Origin: Alkalilacustris brevis
GTDB lineage: Bacteria; Pseudomonadota; Alphaproteobacteria; Rhodobacterales; Rhodobacteraceae
DNA: 64,000 nucleotides
Assembly: GCF_003350345.1 (NCBI RefSeq)
Contig: NZ_QNVJ01000097.1
Coordinates: forward strand, 46,387 to 110,386
Direction of reading: 5' to 3'
Shown here: one piece after another, positions 26,625 to 37,595 of the stretch
Numbering within the stretch: the first letter of the stretch is position 1
Layout: each line of letters begins with the position of its first letter
The notes under the pieces: model-generated
Told to the model about the DNA's origin: nothing
Database searches by the model: none
The model's input: only the letters and a program-made list of their open reading frames with translations
Translations under genes and position numbers: made by a program

Positions 26625-27812
26625 TCAGGCCAGCCGGGCGAGCAGGCCGCCGGGCTGGCGTGTGATCCGGCCTTCAAGCTCCAGCGAAAGCAACACGGGC
26701 GCGACCTGCGCGGCGGGCAACGACAGATCGCGGATAAGCTGGTCTTCGGCCAGCGGGCTGGGGCCAAGCTGCGACAGGATGCGCGCGTGCAGCGCGGCGG
26801 TTTCCGAAGGGCTGTGCGGCCGTGGCTCCGGGGGTTGCGGCGCCGGGGCGGGTGTTTCGCGGGGCGGTGCCGATTGCGGGGGCTTGCCGCTTGCGGGGGC
26901 ATTCGCGGCGGGGGGCGTCGCGCCCTCAAGCGCGGCAAGCACGTCTTCCGCGCCGCGCACCAGTGTCGCGCCATCGCGGATCAGCGCGTTGCAGCCGGCC
27001 GCGCGGGCGTCGAACGGGTGGCCGGGCACGGCCATCACGTCGCGGCCCTGGTCGAGCGCATCGCGCGCGGTGATCAGGCTGCCCGAGCGCGCGGCCGCCT
27101 CGACCACGATCACCGCATGGGCAAGGCCCGAGATGATTCGATTGCGGCGCGGGAAATGCCGCGCCTGCGGGGCCATGCCGATGGGCTGTTCCGACAGCCG
27201 CAGCCCTTGCGTGGCGATGGTTTCGGCCAGTGTGGTGTTCTCGGTCGGGTAGATCGTGTCGATCCCGCCGGCTTGCACCGCGATGGTGCCGCTCTCCAGC
27301 GCGGCGCCGTGCGCGGCGGCGTCGATGCCGCGCGCCAGGCCCGAGACCACGGAAAACCCCGCTTCGCCCAGGCGGCGGGCCAGGCTGCGCGCCATCCGCG
27401 TGCCCAGCGACGAGGCATTGCGCGCCCCTACCATGGCCACCGCAGGGCGGTTGGCAAGCTCGGCCCGCCCCAGCGCCCAGAGTAGTGGCGGCGGGTCCGG
27501 GATGCTGGCCAGCGCGGCAGGGTAGTCGGGGCTGCCGAAGGCAATCAACTGGGCCCCGATGGTGCGGCCTGCGGCAAATTCGGCCTCTACCTCGACCGGC
27601 GCGGCGGGGGCGTAGCCCTTTACGCCGGCGGCGCGGGCGATTTCAGGCAGAGCCTCGATTGCGGCGGCGGCGCTGCCATATTCGCCGAGAAGGCGGAAAA
27701 AGGTGCTGGTGCCCACGCGACGCGAGCGAATGAGACGAAGCCAGGAAAGCCTGTCCTCTTCCGTCGTGGGTGGGGTGAAGGGTGTGGGGGAAGAAAACAA
27801 ATCCTCGACCAT
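26625..27812 (-). CDS. dprA: DNA-processing protein DprA (Smf)
   Basis: A 395-residue protein that loads RecA on incoming single-stranded DNA in natural transformation. It has an N-terminal SAM-like helical part, the Rossmann fold with AMVGARNASSLGTRMA, SGLARGIDAAAHGAAL and RNRIISGLAHAVIVVEA, a Pro/Ala-rich linker (about residues 305-345) and a C-terminal winged helix (LSLPAAQVAPVLLSLELEG). Its place upstream of topA is common in proteobacteria. DprA is widespread, so its presence alone does not prove competence. Confidence 0.94.
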   Translation of the reverse strand: MVEDLFSSPTPFTPPTTEEDRLSWLRLIRSRRVGTSTFFRLLGEYGSAAAAIEALPEIARAAGVKGYAPAAPVEVEAEFAAGRTIGAQLIAFGSPDYPAALASIPDPPPLLWALGRAELANRPAVAMVGARNASSLGTRMARSLARRLGEAGFSVVSGLARGIDAAAHGAALESGTIAVQAGGIDTIYPTENTTLAETIATQGLRLSEQPIGMAPQARHFPRRNRIISGLAHAVIVVEAAARSGSLITARDALDQGRDVMAVPGHPFDARAAGCNALIRDGATLVRGAEDVLAALEGATPPAANAPASGKPPQSAPPRETPAPAPQPPEPRPHSPSETAALHARILSQLGPSPLAEDQLIRDLSLPAAQVAPVLLSLELEGRITRQPGGLLARLA

Positions 27813-27903
27813 CCGTGCCTCCGCCTCATTCGCGGATCACATTGGCGGGTCAAGGTTAACGGGGAATGAACGGTTGTGGCAAAATTCGGGCGGTCGGGGG
27901 TGT

Positions 27904-28355
27904 TCAGGCCGTCGCGGGATGATTGAACAGATCGCGCCGGCGCAGCCGCAGGGCCAGCCAGAACAGCAGGCAGCCAAAAACCCCGAAGGCCGGCCCCACA
28001 ACCGAGCCAACCCCGCCCATGAACCAGGCCGCAAGCGCGCCGGTGGTGGCGCCCACGGCCATGCTGGGCAGCAGGCCGAACCAGCCCGTCGCCTGCAGCC
28101 CCAGAAGCAGCGGCAGCGCCATGCCCAGCCCGATCCAGGTGAATGCCGGCGAGATGATCAGCCCTGTCGCCAGGAAATAGGAACTCATCCGCACCAGCGG
28201 CATGGCGGTTTCAGCCGCCGCGGTCGAGACGATCAGATGCAGAAGAATCACCACCGCGCCCAGCGCCACCGGCGCCAGCCAGGCGCTGAGCAGGGCGACG
28301 ATCCAGTCCGATGTCTGCAGGTTGCGGTGCAACCCGGTCCGACAGGTCATGATGC

Positions 28356-28359
<4 letters not shown>
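27904..28359 (-). CDS. small membrane protein of unknown function, coupled to tldD
   Basis: A 151-residue protein with about four hydrophobic segments: roughly residues 20-45 (IVALLSAWLAPVALGAVVIL), 55-75, 78-95 and 105-135. The C-terminus is basic (RLRRRDLFNHP). I recognise no family. The ATG at 28359 overlaps the tldD stop as ATGA and has GGAGGA about 10 bases upstream on the minus strand, so translation is coupled to tldD. Another ATG three codons downstream is possible. Its context between tldD and dprA gives no clear function. Confidence 0.65.
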
Positions 28360-29777
<1,418 letters not shown>

Positions 29778-29971
29778 ATGGAGCGCATCCTTTGAACTCT
29801 GGTGAAACGATCTATGTTGGCGCCCTGAAGGCATATCCTGAGCGACGGTTTTGCTTGCCGTCACGACCCTAATATGATTTCTGCGGGTCGAAAAACAACG
29901 GGATGCCATGGCAGCCGCGCACGGGGTGCGGCGGGCCGGGCACTGGCTGACCAAGGAACGGGAACCGGGGA

Positions 29972-30832
29972 ATGCGACTTTTCACTTCACTGAGCCGTCT
30001 GGGGACTTTCGGTGTTTCGATGATCGCTGCAGGCATGGCAGCGGCGGAAAGCCAGTTGTCCGACTTGCCCGTGATCGGCGCGCCGGCGGATCGCAACATG
30101 AATTTCCAGCCCGCGGTGACGGAACTCAAGCGCGATATCATCTGGCTCGACTCGATGCTGATGTGGATTCTCACTGCGATCACCATCCTGGTTCTTGGCC
30201 TGCTGCTTTACGTCATCCTGCGCTACAACAGCCGCATGAACCCGACCGCGGCGCGCTTCACGCATAATTCGCCGATCGAGGTCACATGGACGGTGGTGCC
30301 GATCCTGATTCTGGTGTTCATCGGCGCGTTCTCGCTGCCTATCCTGTTCAAGCAGCAGGAAATTCCCGAGGCCGACGTCACCATCAAGACCACCGGTTAC
30401 CAGTGGTACTGGGGATATGAATACCCCGACCACGATTTCGGCTTCCTCAGCTTCATGCTGGAGCGCGACGAACTGGCCGAACATGGCTATGACGACGAGC
30501 ATTACCTGCTGGCCACCGATACCGCGATGGTCGTGCCGGTGAACCGCACTGTCGTCTTGCAGGTCACCGCTGCAGATGTGATCCATTCCTGGACCATCCC
30601 GTCCTTCGGCGTGAAACAGGATGGCGTGCCCGGGCGTCTGGCCGAACTGTGGTTCAAGGCCGAGGAAGAGGGCATCTACTTTGGCCAGTGTTCGGAGTTG
30701 TGCGGCATCAACCACGCCTACATGCCGATCACCGTGAAGGTGGTCAGCGAAGAGGAATATGAAGCCTGGCTTGATCGTGCCATCGATCAGTATGGCGGCA
30801 CCCCGCGCAACGCCGAGCTGGCCTCGAACTGA
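29972..30832 (+). CDS. ctaC: cytochrome c oxidase subunit II
   Basis: The CuA subunit of the aa3-type oxidase (286 residues). It has a signal peptide (about residues 1-25), two transmembrane helices (about 61-84 and 103-125), and a periplasmic cupredoxin domain. The aromatic cytochrome-c entry motif is GYQWYWGYEYP. All CuA ligands are present: His205, Cys240, Glu242, Cys244, His248 and Met251, in CSELCGINHAYM. It is the first gene of the ctaC-ctaB-small ORF-ctaG-ctaE-surf1 run. Subunit I (ctaD) is not in this window. Confidence 0.97.
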   Translation: MRLFTSLSRLGTFGVSMIAAGMAAAESQLSDLPVIGAPADRNMNFQPAVTELKRDIIWLDSMLMWILTAITILVLGLLLYVILRYNSRMNPTAARFTHNSPIEVTWTVVPILILVFIGAFSLPILFKQQEIPEADVTIKTTGYQWYWGYEYPDHDFGFLSFMLERDELAEHGYDDEHYLLATDTAMVVPVNRTVVLQVTAADVIHSWTIPSFGVKQDGVPGRLAELWFKAEEEGIYFGQCSELCGINHAYMPITVKVVSEEEYEAWLDRAIDQYGGTPRNAELASN

Positions 30833-30861
30833 AACCCGTGCCAGCTGACAGAAACCGCTAC

Positions 30862-30869
30862 CGGAGAGG
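30862..30869 (+). promoter_or_regulatory. ribosome binding site fixing a TTG start of ctaB
   Basis: GGAGAGGG lies six bases upstream of TTG 30876. The next in-frame ATG is 24 bases further on and has no purine box at a suitable distance. Confidence 0.7.
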
Positions 30870-30875
30870 GCAGCC

Positions 30876-31817
30876 TTGAGCGATATTCGCGCCAATGAAA
30901 TGACGGGTGAGGCCGGCTTTGGCGATTATGTCGCCCTGCTCAAGCCGCGCGTGATGTCGCTGGTGGTGTTCACCGCGCTGGTGGGGCTGCTGGTTGCGCC
31001 GGTCTCGGTGCACCCGATGGTGGCGCTGGCCTCGATCCTGTTCATCGCGCTGGGGGCAGGGGCTTCGGGCGCGCTGAACATGTGGTGGGATGCCGATATC
31101 GACCAGGTCATGCGCCGCACCCGGAGCCGCCCGATCCCCGCCGGCAAGGTCGAACCGGGCGAGGCGCTGGGCCTCGGCATCGCGCTGTCGGGTATCAGCG
31201 TGATCATGCTGGGACTTGCTGCGAACTGGTTTTCGGCGGCCTTCCTGGCCTTCACGATCTTCTTCTACGCGGTGATCTATTCGATGTGGCTCAAGCGCTC
31301 GACGCCGCAGAACATCGTGATCGGCGGCGCGGCGGGGGCGTTTCCGCCGATGATCGGCTGGGCTGTGGCCACGGGCGGAATCGGCATCGAATCGGTGCTG
31401 ATGTTCGCGCTGATCTTCATGTGGACGCCGCCGCACTTCTGGGCGCTCGCGCTGTTCATGAACGACGACTATTCGCGTGCCCGCATCCCGATGCTGACTG
31501 TGACACATGGTCGCGCCGCCACGCGCCGCCATGTGCTGGCCTATACCGTCCTGCTGGCCCCTGTGGCGCTGGGCGCGGGATTCACCAGCATCGGCGGGCC
31601 GGTCTATCTGGCGGCAGCGCTGGTGCTCAATGCGCTGTTCCTGCGCGGGGCGGTGGCCATCTGGCGTCGGGATGAAACGGTGGCCGAGGCTGACGGCTAC
31701 GCGGTGGAAAAGCGTTTCTTCCGCTTTTCGCTGCTGTATCTATTCTTGCACTTCGGGGCGCTGCTGGCCGAAGCCGGGCTTCGTGCCTTCGGGGTGTTTG
31801 GCTATGCGGGGTGGTGA
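30876..31817 (+). CDS. ctaB: protoheme IX farnesyltransferase (heme O synthase)
   Basis: A 313-residue UbiA-family enzyme that adds a farnesyl chain to heme B for oxidase cofactor synthesis. It has about nine transmembrane helices and both Asp-rich loops: NMWWDADIDQVMRRT and NDDYSRARIPML. The start is a TTG at 30876, supported by GGAGAGGG ending seven bases upstream; the first ATG (30900) has no such box. It follows ctaC by 43 bases and precedes the small membrane gene by four bases. Confidence 0.96.
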   Translation: MSDIRANEMTGEAGFGDYVALLKPRVMSLVVFTALVGLLVAPVSVHPMVALASILFIALGAGASGALNMWWDADIDQVMRRTRSRPIPAGKVEPGEALGLGIALSGISVIMLGLAANWFSAAFLAFTIFFYAVIYSMWLKRSTPQNIVIGGAAGAFPPMIGWAVATGGIGIESVLMFALIFMWTPPHFWALALFMNDDYSRARIPMLTVTHGRAATRRHVLAYTVLLAPVALGAGFTSIGGPVYLAAALVLNALFLRGAVAIWRRDETVAEADGYAVEKRFFRFSLLYLFLHFGALLAEAGLRAFGVFGYAGW

Positions 31818-31821
31818 GGCC

Positions 31822-32007
31822 ATGACGCTTTCACGCGATCACGAGTTGCACAAGCGCCGCGCGGGCCGCAATATCGGCCTGGCGCTGGTGCTCGTGGCCT
31901 TCATCGCGCTGGTGTTCGGCCTGACGGTGGCAAAGGTGCAACGGGGCGGAATGATTGAGGCTTTCGATCACACGTTCCGCCCGGGTCTTGCGGAGCGAGC
32001 GGAATGA
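31822..32007 (+). CDS. small single-pass membrane protein of the oxidase operon
   Basis: A 61-residue protein with a basic N-terminus (HELHKRRAGRN) and one transmembrane helix (about residues 17-38, ending in VFGLTVAKVQ). Small proteins of this kind sit between ctaB and ctaG in many alphaproteobacterial oxidase operons and are often labelled as an oxidase assembly factor (CoxF-like); I base the link mainly on position. It starts four bases after the ctaB stop, and its stop overlaps the ctaG start as ATGA, so it is translated together with ctaG. Confidence 0.75.
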   Translation: MTLSRDHELHKRRAGRNIGLALVLVAFIALVFGLTVAKVQRGGMIEAFDHTFRPGLAERAE

Positions 32008-32594
32008 AACTGAATCGTCTCGAAGGCAAGTATCGAACGGCGGCACAGGCTTCGGCAGTCGTGGTGATCATGGCGGGCATGGGCTGGGCAGCGGTGCCGC
32101 TCTATGATCTGTTCTGCCGGGTCACGGGGTATGGCGGCACCACCGGCGTTGCCCAGGCCGAATCCGACCGGGTGCTCGACCAGACCATGCGCATCCGTTT
32201 CGATGCTTCGCGCGCGGCCGACATGCCGTGGGAGTTCCGCCCGGTCGAGCGCACCATGGACGTACGCATCGGCGAGACGGGCCTGGCCTTCTACGAGGCG
32301 CACAATCCCACCGATGAGGCGATCGCGGGCACAGCAAGCTTCAACGTCACGCCCTATTCGGCGGGGCGCTACTTCATCAAGATCCACTGCTTCTGTTTCG
32401 AGATGCAGGTGCTCGAGCCGGGCGAGACCGTGTCGATGCCGGTCAGCTTCTACGTCGACCCCGAGATCGTGGATGACCGTGAAGCCAGTGGCACGCGGCA
32501 GATAACCCTGTCATACACCTTCCACACCACCGACATGCCCGAGGATTACGCGGCGCTGAATGCCGCGCCTGATCCGGATGCGGTGCAACAATGA
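32004..32594 (+). CDS. ctaG: copper chaperone CtaG (Cox11)
   Basis: A 196-residue membrane-anchored protein that delivers copper to the CuB site of oxidase subunit I. It has one N-terminal transmembrane helix (residues 17-33), followed by FCRVTGYGGTT, and a beta-rich periplasmic domain with the copper-binding HCFCFEMQ motif (Cys129 and Cys131). The length is typical. Its ATG overlaps the stop of the upstream small gene. Confidence 0.96.
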   Translation: MKLNRLEGKYRTAAQASAVVVIMAGMGWAAVPLYDLFCRVTGYGGTTGVAQAESDRVLDQTMRIRFDASRAADMPWEFRPVERTMDVRIGETGLAFYEAHNPTDEAIAGTASFNVTPYSAGRYFIKIHCFCFEMQVLEPGETVSMPVSFYVDPEIVDDREASGTRQITLSYTFHTTDMPEDYAALNAAPDPDAVQQ

Positions 32595-32643
32595 CCCCAC
32601 CGCGCGGGGATAGAACCATGAGCCGATTGAGGGACTGCTGAAG

Positions 32644-33450
32644 ATGGCGCACGAAAAGAACCACGACTACCACATCCTGCCTCCGTCTCCCTGGCCGCTT
32701 CTCGGGGCCGTGGCGGGGTTTTTCATGCTCTTCGGGGCTGTCCTCTGGATGCACGACAGCGGCCCCTGGCTGTTTTTCATCGGGCTGGCCGGTGTGCTTT
32801 ACGTGATGTTCGCCTGGTGGGCCGATGTGGTGCATGAGGGCGAAACCGGCGATCATACCCCGGTGGTGCGTCTGGGCCTGCGCTATGGCTTCATCCTGTT
32901 CATCCTCTCCGAGGTGATGTTCTTCGCGGCGTGGTTCTGGAGCTTCTTCAAGCACGCGCTCTACCCGATGCACCCCGAGGGGCTGAGCCCGATGATCGAT
33001 GGCGTCTGGCCCCCCGCCGGGATCGAAACTTTCGACCCATGGCACCTGCCGCTGATCAATACGCTGGTTCTGCTGTGCTCGGGCGCGGCGGCGACCTGGG
33101 CGCACCATGCCCTGGCCCATGAGAACAACCGCAAGGACATGATCACTGGCCTGACCATCGCGATCATCCTCGGCGTGATCTTCACCGGGTTGCAGGCCTT
33201 TGAATACAGCCACGCCTATTTCAGCTTCTCGGGCAACATCTACGGCGCCAACTTCTTCATGGCGACGGGCTTTCACGGGGCGCATGTCATCATCGGCACG
33301 ATCTTCCTTGCCGTCTGCCTGTTCCGCGCGATGAAGGGGCATTTCACGCCCGAGCAGCATGTGGGCTTCGAGGCGGCCGCCTGGTACTGGCACTTCGTCG
33401 ATGTGGTCTGGCTGTTCCTCTTTGCCTCGATCTACGTCTGGGGCGCCTGA
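32644..33450 (+). CDS. ctaE: cytochrome c oxidase subunit III
   Basis: A 268-residue seven-helix subunit of the aa3 oxidase. The conserved segments are clear: [32 protein letters not shown], the [16 protein letters not shown] histidine region and the C-terminal [15 protein letters not shown]. It follows ctaG by 49 bases and precedes surf1 by 99 bases. No open reading frame worth calling lies in the second gap. Confidence 0.97.
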   Translation: MAHEKNHDYHILPPSPWPLLGAVAGFFMLFGAVLWMHDSGPWLFFIGLAGVLYVMFAWWADVVHEGETGDHTPVVRLGLRYGFILFILSEVMFFAAWFWSFFKHALYPMHPEGLSPMIDGVWPPAGIETFDPWHLPLINTLVLLCSGAAATWAHHALAHENNRKDMITGLTIAIILGVIFTGLQAFEYSHAYFSFSGNIYGANFFMATGFHGAHVIIGTIFLAVCLFRAMKGHFTPEQHVGFEAAAWYWHFVDVVWLFLFASIYVWGA

Positions 33451-33549
33451 GGCCATAGCGGGCCCGCGCCCGGTGCGGGGGTTGCGAAATCGCGTAAGGC
33501 GCGGGCCGCAAGGCGCGCGCCTTTGCGCATGAAAGGATGATGTCACCCG

Positions 33550-34227
33550 ATGACCCGCCGCATGATCTGGCCGCTGATCTTCGGGGTCGTGGGCTGCGCG
33601 ATCCTGATTTCGCTGGGCACCTGGCAGGTGCAGCGCCTGCACTGGAAACAGGAGATCCTGGCCGCGATGGATGCGCGCCTGGGCGACGATCCGGTGGCGA
33701 TCCCTGACCCTGTGCATCCCGGGCGCGACCGTTACCTTGCGGTCGAGGTCGCAGGCCGTTTCACCGGCGAGGATGTCCTGGTCATGGCGTCCGAGCGTGG
33801 CATCGGGGCGGGGTACCGCGTGATTGCCGCCTTCGAGACTGCGCAGGGCCGCCGGCTGCTGGTCGACCGCGGGTTCATTCCCGCCGATGCCCGCGGCCAG
33901 CCGCGCCCCGAGGCCGAGGCGGTGATCGCCGGCAACCTGCACTGGCCCGAGGATGCCGACAGCTTCACCCCCGATCCCGACCGTGCCAACCGCCTGTGGT
34001 TCGCCCGCGACGTGGACGCCATCGCCACCGAGCTTGGCACGGAGCCTGCGCTGATCGTGCTGCGCACCACCAGCGAGGCCCGGCCGCCCGCGCGGCCCGT
34101 GCCACTGGATACATCGACGATTCCCGACAACCACCTGAACTATGCCATCACCTGGTTTTCGCTGGCGATTGTCTGGGCGGGGATGACAGTCTTTCTTCTG
34201 TCGCGTATCAGGCAGCGCAAAGCATGA
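33550..34227 (+). CDS. surf1: SURF1-family oxidase assembly protein
   Basis: A 225-residue protein with one helix at each end (about residues 7-23 and 196-218), the Surf1 layout. Family motifs are LGTWQVQRLHWKQEILAAMDARL near the start, RRLLVDRGFIPAD in the middle, and NHLNYAITWFSLAIVWAGM at the end. Surf1 helps insert heme a into subunit I. It closes the oxidase gene set; thrC follows after 13 bases. Confidence 0.94.
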   Translation: MTRRMIWPLIFGVVGCAILISLGTWQVQRLHWKQEILAAMDARLGDDPVAIPDPVHPGRDRYLAVEVAGRFTGEDVLVMASERGIGAGYRVIAAFETAQGRRLLVDRGFIPADARGQPRPEAEAVIAGNLHWPEDADSFTPDPDRANRLWFARDVDAIATELGTEPALIVLRTTSEARPPARPVPLDTSTIPDNHLNYAITWFSLAIVWAGMTVFLLSRIRQRKA

Positions 34228-34240
34228 GGGGCTGCACGCC

Positions 34241-35629
34241 ATGAATTATGTATCCACCCGCGGACAGGCGCCGCGCCTGGGCTTCGAAGAAGCGATGCTG
34301 ACCGGGCTTGCGCGCGACGGCGGGCTTTACGTGCCTGAAAGCGTGCCGGAAATGGCGCCCGGAGACATCGCCGCACTGGCCGGCGTCAGCTATGAAGAGG
34401 CGGCACTGCGGGTGATGCGCCCGTTCATTGGCGATGCTTTTTCCGAGGCTGAGCTTGAGGCCGCCATCGCCGCCGCCTACCGCGATTTCGGCCATGCCGC
34501 CCGCGCGCCGCTCAAGCAGCTTGCGCCCAACCACTTCCTGCTGGAACTGTTCCACGGGCCGACGCTGGCGTTCAAGGATTTCGCCATGCAGCTGATCGGC
34601 CAGCTGTTCCAGACGGCGCTGGCGCGTTCGGGGCAGCGCGTCACCATTGTCGGCGCGACCAGCGGCGACACCGGCTCGGCCGCGATCGAGGCGTTTCGCG
34701 GCCTGCCGAACGTGGATGTCTTCATCCTGTTCCCGCATGGTCGCGTCTCCGAGGTGCAGCGCCGGCAGATGACCACCGCACCCGAAAGCAATGTCCATGC
34801 GCTGGCGCTGGATGGCGATTTCGACGATTGCCAGGCCCGCGTGAAAGACATGTTCAACGATTTCGCCTTTCGCGATGCGGTGTCGCTGGCGGGGGTCAAC
34901 AGCATCAACTGGGCGCGCGTGCTGGCGCAGGTGGTCTATTACTTCACCGCCGCCGTTTCCTTGGGCGCCCCGCACCGCCAGGTCGGCTTCACGGTGCCCA
35001 CGGGGAATTTCGGCGACATCTACGCAGGCTTCATCGCGCGGCGCATGGGGCTGCCGGTGGGGCGGCTCGTGATCGCCACCAACCAGAACGACATCCTGCA
35101 CCGCGCGATCAGCGGCGGCGCCTACGAGACCGGCACGGTGCGCCCCTCGATCAGCCCGTCGATGGATATTCAGGTCTCGTCGAATTTCGAGCGCGCGCTT
35201 TTCGATGCCTATGGCCGCGACGGCCAGGCGGTGGCGCAACTGATGGAGGAGTTGAAGTCCTCGGGCGGGTTCACCATATCCCAAGGCGCGATCGAAACGC
35301 TGCGCGAGGTGTTTACCTCGGGCCGCGCCTCTGAGGATGAAACCCTGGCCGCCATTCGGCAGATCCATGCCGAAACCGGCGAGGTGCTCTGCCCGCATTC
35401 AGCTGTCGGGGCGCATGTGGCGCGCGGGCACCTGGGCGCCATGCCCATGGTGACGCTCGCCACCGCGCATCCTGCCAAGTTCCCCGATGCGGTGGAACAG
35501 GCCACCGGCCAGCGCCCCGCGCTGCCGCCCCGCATGGCCGACCTGTTCGACCGGCCCGAGCGCGTGATGCGGGTTGAAAATGATCTTGCCGTGCTGCAAT
35601 CCCTGATCCGAGAAAGGATTTCTGCGTGA
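34241..35629 (+). CDS. thrC: threonine synthase
   Basis: A 462-residue PLP enzyme that converts O-phosphohomoserine to threonine. The pyridoxal lysine is Lys112 in TLAFKDFAMQ. The phosphate-binding GATSGDTGSAA and the VNSINWARVLAQVVYYF stretch identify the long ThrC form found in Gram-negative bacteria. The gene is 13 bases after surf1 and overlaps the next gene by four bases (GTGA), so it is co-transcribed with the peptidase gene. Confidence 0.96.
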   Translation: MNYVSTRGQAPRLGFEEAMLTGLARDGGLYVPESVPEMAPGDIAALAGVSYEEAALRVMRPFIGDAFSEAELEAAIAAAYRDFGHAARAPLKQLAPNHFLLELFHGPTLAFKDFAMQLIGQLFQTALARSGQRVTIVGATSGDTGSAAIEAFRGLPNVDVFILFPHGRVSEVQRRQMTTAPESNVHALALDGDFDDCQARVKDMFNDFAFRDAVSLAGVNSINWARVLAQVVYYFTAAVSLGAPHRQVGFTVPTGNFGDIYAGFIARRMGLPVGRLVIATNQNDILHRAISGGAYETGTVRPSISPSMDIQVSSNFERALFDAYGRDGQAVAQLMEELKSSGGFTISQGAIETLREVFTSGRASEDETLAAIRQIHAETGEVLCPHSAVGAHVARGHLGAMPMVTLATAHPAKFPDAVEQATGQRPALPPRMADLFDRPERVMRVENDLAVLQSLIRERISA

Positions 35630-36888
35630 ACCACCGCCTGACGACCCTGCCCAACGGATTCCGCATCGTCACCGAGGCGATGCCGGGGCTGGCTTCGGCC
35701 GCCATCGGCGTCTGGGTCGATGCCGGCGCCCGGCACGAGCGGGTGGATCAGAACGGGGTGGCGCATTTTCTCGAACACATGGCCTTCAAGGGCACCGCGC
35801 GGCGCAGCGCCCTGCAGATCGCAGAAGAGATCGAGGATGTCGGCGGCCATATCAATGCCTACACCTCGCGCGAGATGACGGCCTATTACGCGCGTGTGCT
35901 GGCCGCGGATGTGCCGCTCGCGCTCGACATGATCGCCGACATCCTGCTCAATGCCAGCTATGACCCGCGCGAGATAGAGGTGGAGCGCGGCGTGATCCTG
36001 CAGGAAATCGGCCAGGCGATGGATACGCCCGATGACGTGATCTTCGACTGGCTGCAGGAAGCCTCCTATCCCGCGCAGCCCATCGGGCGCTCGATCCTCG
36101 GCCCTAGCGAGCGGGTGCGCGCCTTCGCACGCGACGACCTGCACGGCTTCGTGGCCGAGCATTACGGGCCGGGGCAGATGATCCTTTCGGCGGCGGGTGC
36201 GGTCAACCACGATCATATCGTCGAGCTGGCCACGCGGTTTTTCGGCGACATGCGGCCAAGGCCCACACCGGTGGCGGAACCGGCGCGCTTTCACTGCGGC
36301 GAGCGGCGCGAGCTGCGCGACCTCGAACAGGCGCATTTCGCCATGGCCTTCGAGGGGCCGGGCTACCGTGACGAGGCCTTCTATACCGCGCAGGTCTTTG
36401 CCACCGCGCTGGGCGGGGGCATGTCGTCGCGCCTGTTCCAGAAACTGCGCGAGGAAATGGGCCTTTGCTACACCATCTTCGCGCAGGTCGGCGCCTATGC
36501 CGACACCGGCAACATGACGCTCTATGCCGGCACCGGCGGCGATCAGCTTGCCAGCCTCTCGGGGCTGGTCATCGACGAGATCAAACGCGCCGCCGATGAC
36601 ATGAGCGCGGCCGAGGTGAACCGCGCGCGCGCACAGATGAAGGCGGGGCTGCTGATGGGGCTGGAAAGCCCGTCTGCCAGGGCCGAGCGGCTGGCGCGCC
36701 TGCTGTCGATCTGGGGCAGGGTGCCCGAGGTTTCCGAAGCGGTCGCGCGGATCGAGGCTGTGGATACGGCGGCGGTGCGCGACTTCGCCGCGCAAATGGT
36801 GATGCAGGGCCGCGCGGCGCTGGCGCTTTACGGCCCGATCGGGCAGGCGCCCGACCTGGCCATGCTCAGCCGGAGGCTGGCGGCCTGA
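35626..36888 (+). CDS. M16-family zinc peptidase (processing-peptidase-like)
   Basis: A 420-residue peptidase related to PqqL and the mitochondrial processing peptidase beta subunit. The inverted zinc motif HxxEH is HFLEH (His47, Glu50, His51), and the third ligand is expected in EVERGVILQEI near residue 123. The C-terminal half holds the inactive repeat with LGGGMSSRLFQKLREEMGLCY. The start is GTG at 35626, overlapping the thrC stop. An M16 peptidase after thrC is a conserved arrangement in this order. No signal peptide is seen, so the site of action is likely cytosolic. Confidence 0.92.
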   Translation: MNHRLTTLPNGFRIVTEAMPGLASAAIGVWVDAGARHERVDQNGVAHFLEHMAFKGTARRSALQIAEEIEDVGGHINAYTSREMTAYYARVLAADVPLALDMIADILLNASYDPREIEVERGVILQEIGQAMDTPDDVIFDWLQEASYPAQPIGRSILGPSERVRAFARDDLHGFVAEHYGPGQMILSAAGAVNHDHIVELATRFFGDMRPRPTPVAEPARFHCGERRELRDLEQAHFAMAFEGPGYRDEAFYTAQVFATALGGGMSSRLFQKLREEMGLCYTIFAQVGAYADTGNMTLYAGTGGDQLASLSGLVIDEIKRAADDMSAAEVNRARAQMKAGLLMGLESPSARAERLARLLSIWGRVPEVSEAVARIEAVDTAAVRDFAAQMVMQGRAALALYGPIGQAPDLAMLSRRLAA

Positions 36889-37472
36889 TGTTCGGCCTGC
36901 GCAGCCGCCTTGCCATCGAGACCGAGCGCATGACCCTGCGCCTGCCCCAGCATTCCGACTATCCCGCCTGGGCGGCCCTGCGCCGCGAGTCGCAGGATTT
37001 CCTCACCCCGTGGGAGCCGGCCTGGTCGGACGACCATCTTTCGCGCCGGGCCTTCACGGCGCGGGTGCACTGGGCTGCGCGCTCGGTGTCGCAGGGCACG
37101 GGAGTGCCGCTTTTCTTGATTCGGCGCGACGACGAGGAACTGCTGGGCGCGATCACGCTCGATCATATCCGCCGGGGGCCATCGCAGGCCGGCACGCTGG
37201 GCTATTGGGTCGGCGCGCGCCACGCCCGGCAGGGATACATGCGCGAGGCGATCCTGGGGCTTGTCCATCACGCCTTTTCCGCGCTCGACCTCAGCCGGAT
37301 CGAGGCCGCCTGCCTGCCGGAAAACCTTGCTTCGCGGCGCACGCTCGAATCCTGCGGCTTCAAGTATGAAGGGGTGGCGCAAAGCTATCTTCAGATAGAT
37401 GGCCGCTGGCGCAATCACGTGCTTTACGCCAGCCTGCGACATGACCGACGCGGCCGCACCGATATCGGCTGA
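36888..37472 (+). CDS. GNAT acetyltransferase, RimJ-like
   Basis: A 194-residue GCN5-type N-acetyltransferase of the RimJ/RimL group. Typical segments are RLAIETERMTLRLP at the start, the acetyl-CoA loop region around GYWVGARHARQGYMREAI (the Q/RxxGxG motif in degenerate form) and RIEAACLPENLASRRTLESCGF. RimJ-like enzymes acetylate ribosomal-protein or other N-termini; the target here is unknown. The ATG overlaps the peptidase stop by one base (TGATG). Confidence 0.88.
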   Translation: MFGLRSRLAIETERMTLRLPQHSDYPAWAALRRESQDFLTPWEPAWSDDHLSRRAFTARVHWAARSVSQGTGVPLFLIRRDDEELLGAITLDHIRRGPSQAGTLGYWVGARHARQGYMREAILGLVHHAFSALDLSRIEAACLPENLASRRTLESCGFKYEGVAQSYLQIDGRWRNHVLYASLRHDRRGRTDIG

Positions 37473-37595
37473 ACCGGCGAAACGCCGCCGGCTTCGGACC
37501 TTGCCGGTGGTGTTTCGGGCGGGTCTGCCGCAGTTGCCGCTTGCCGGTGAATGTGCCATTACTGATCTGAGTGAATAAACCGAAGAGTTTACCCC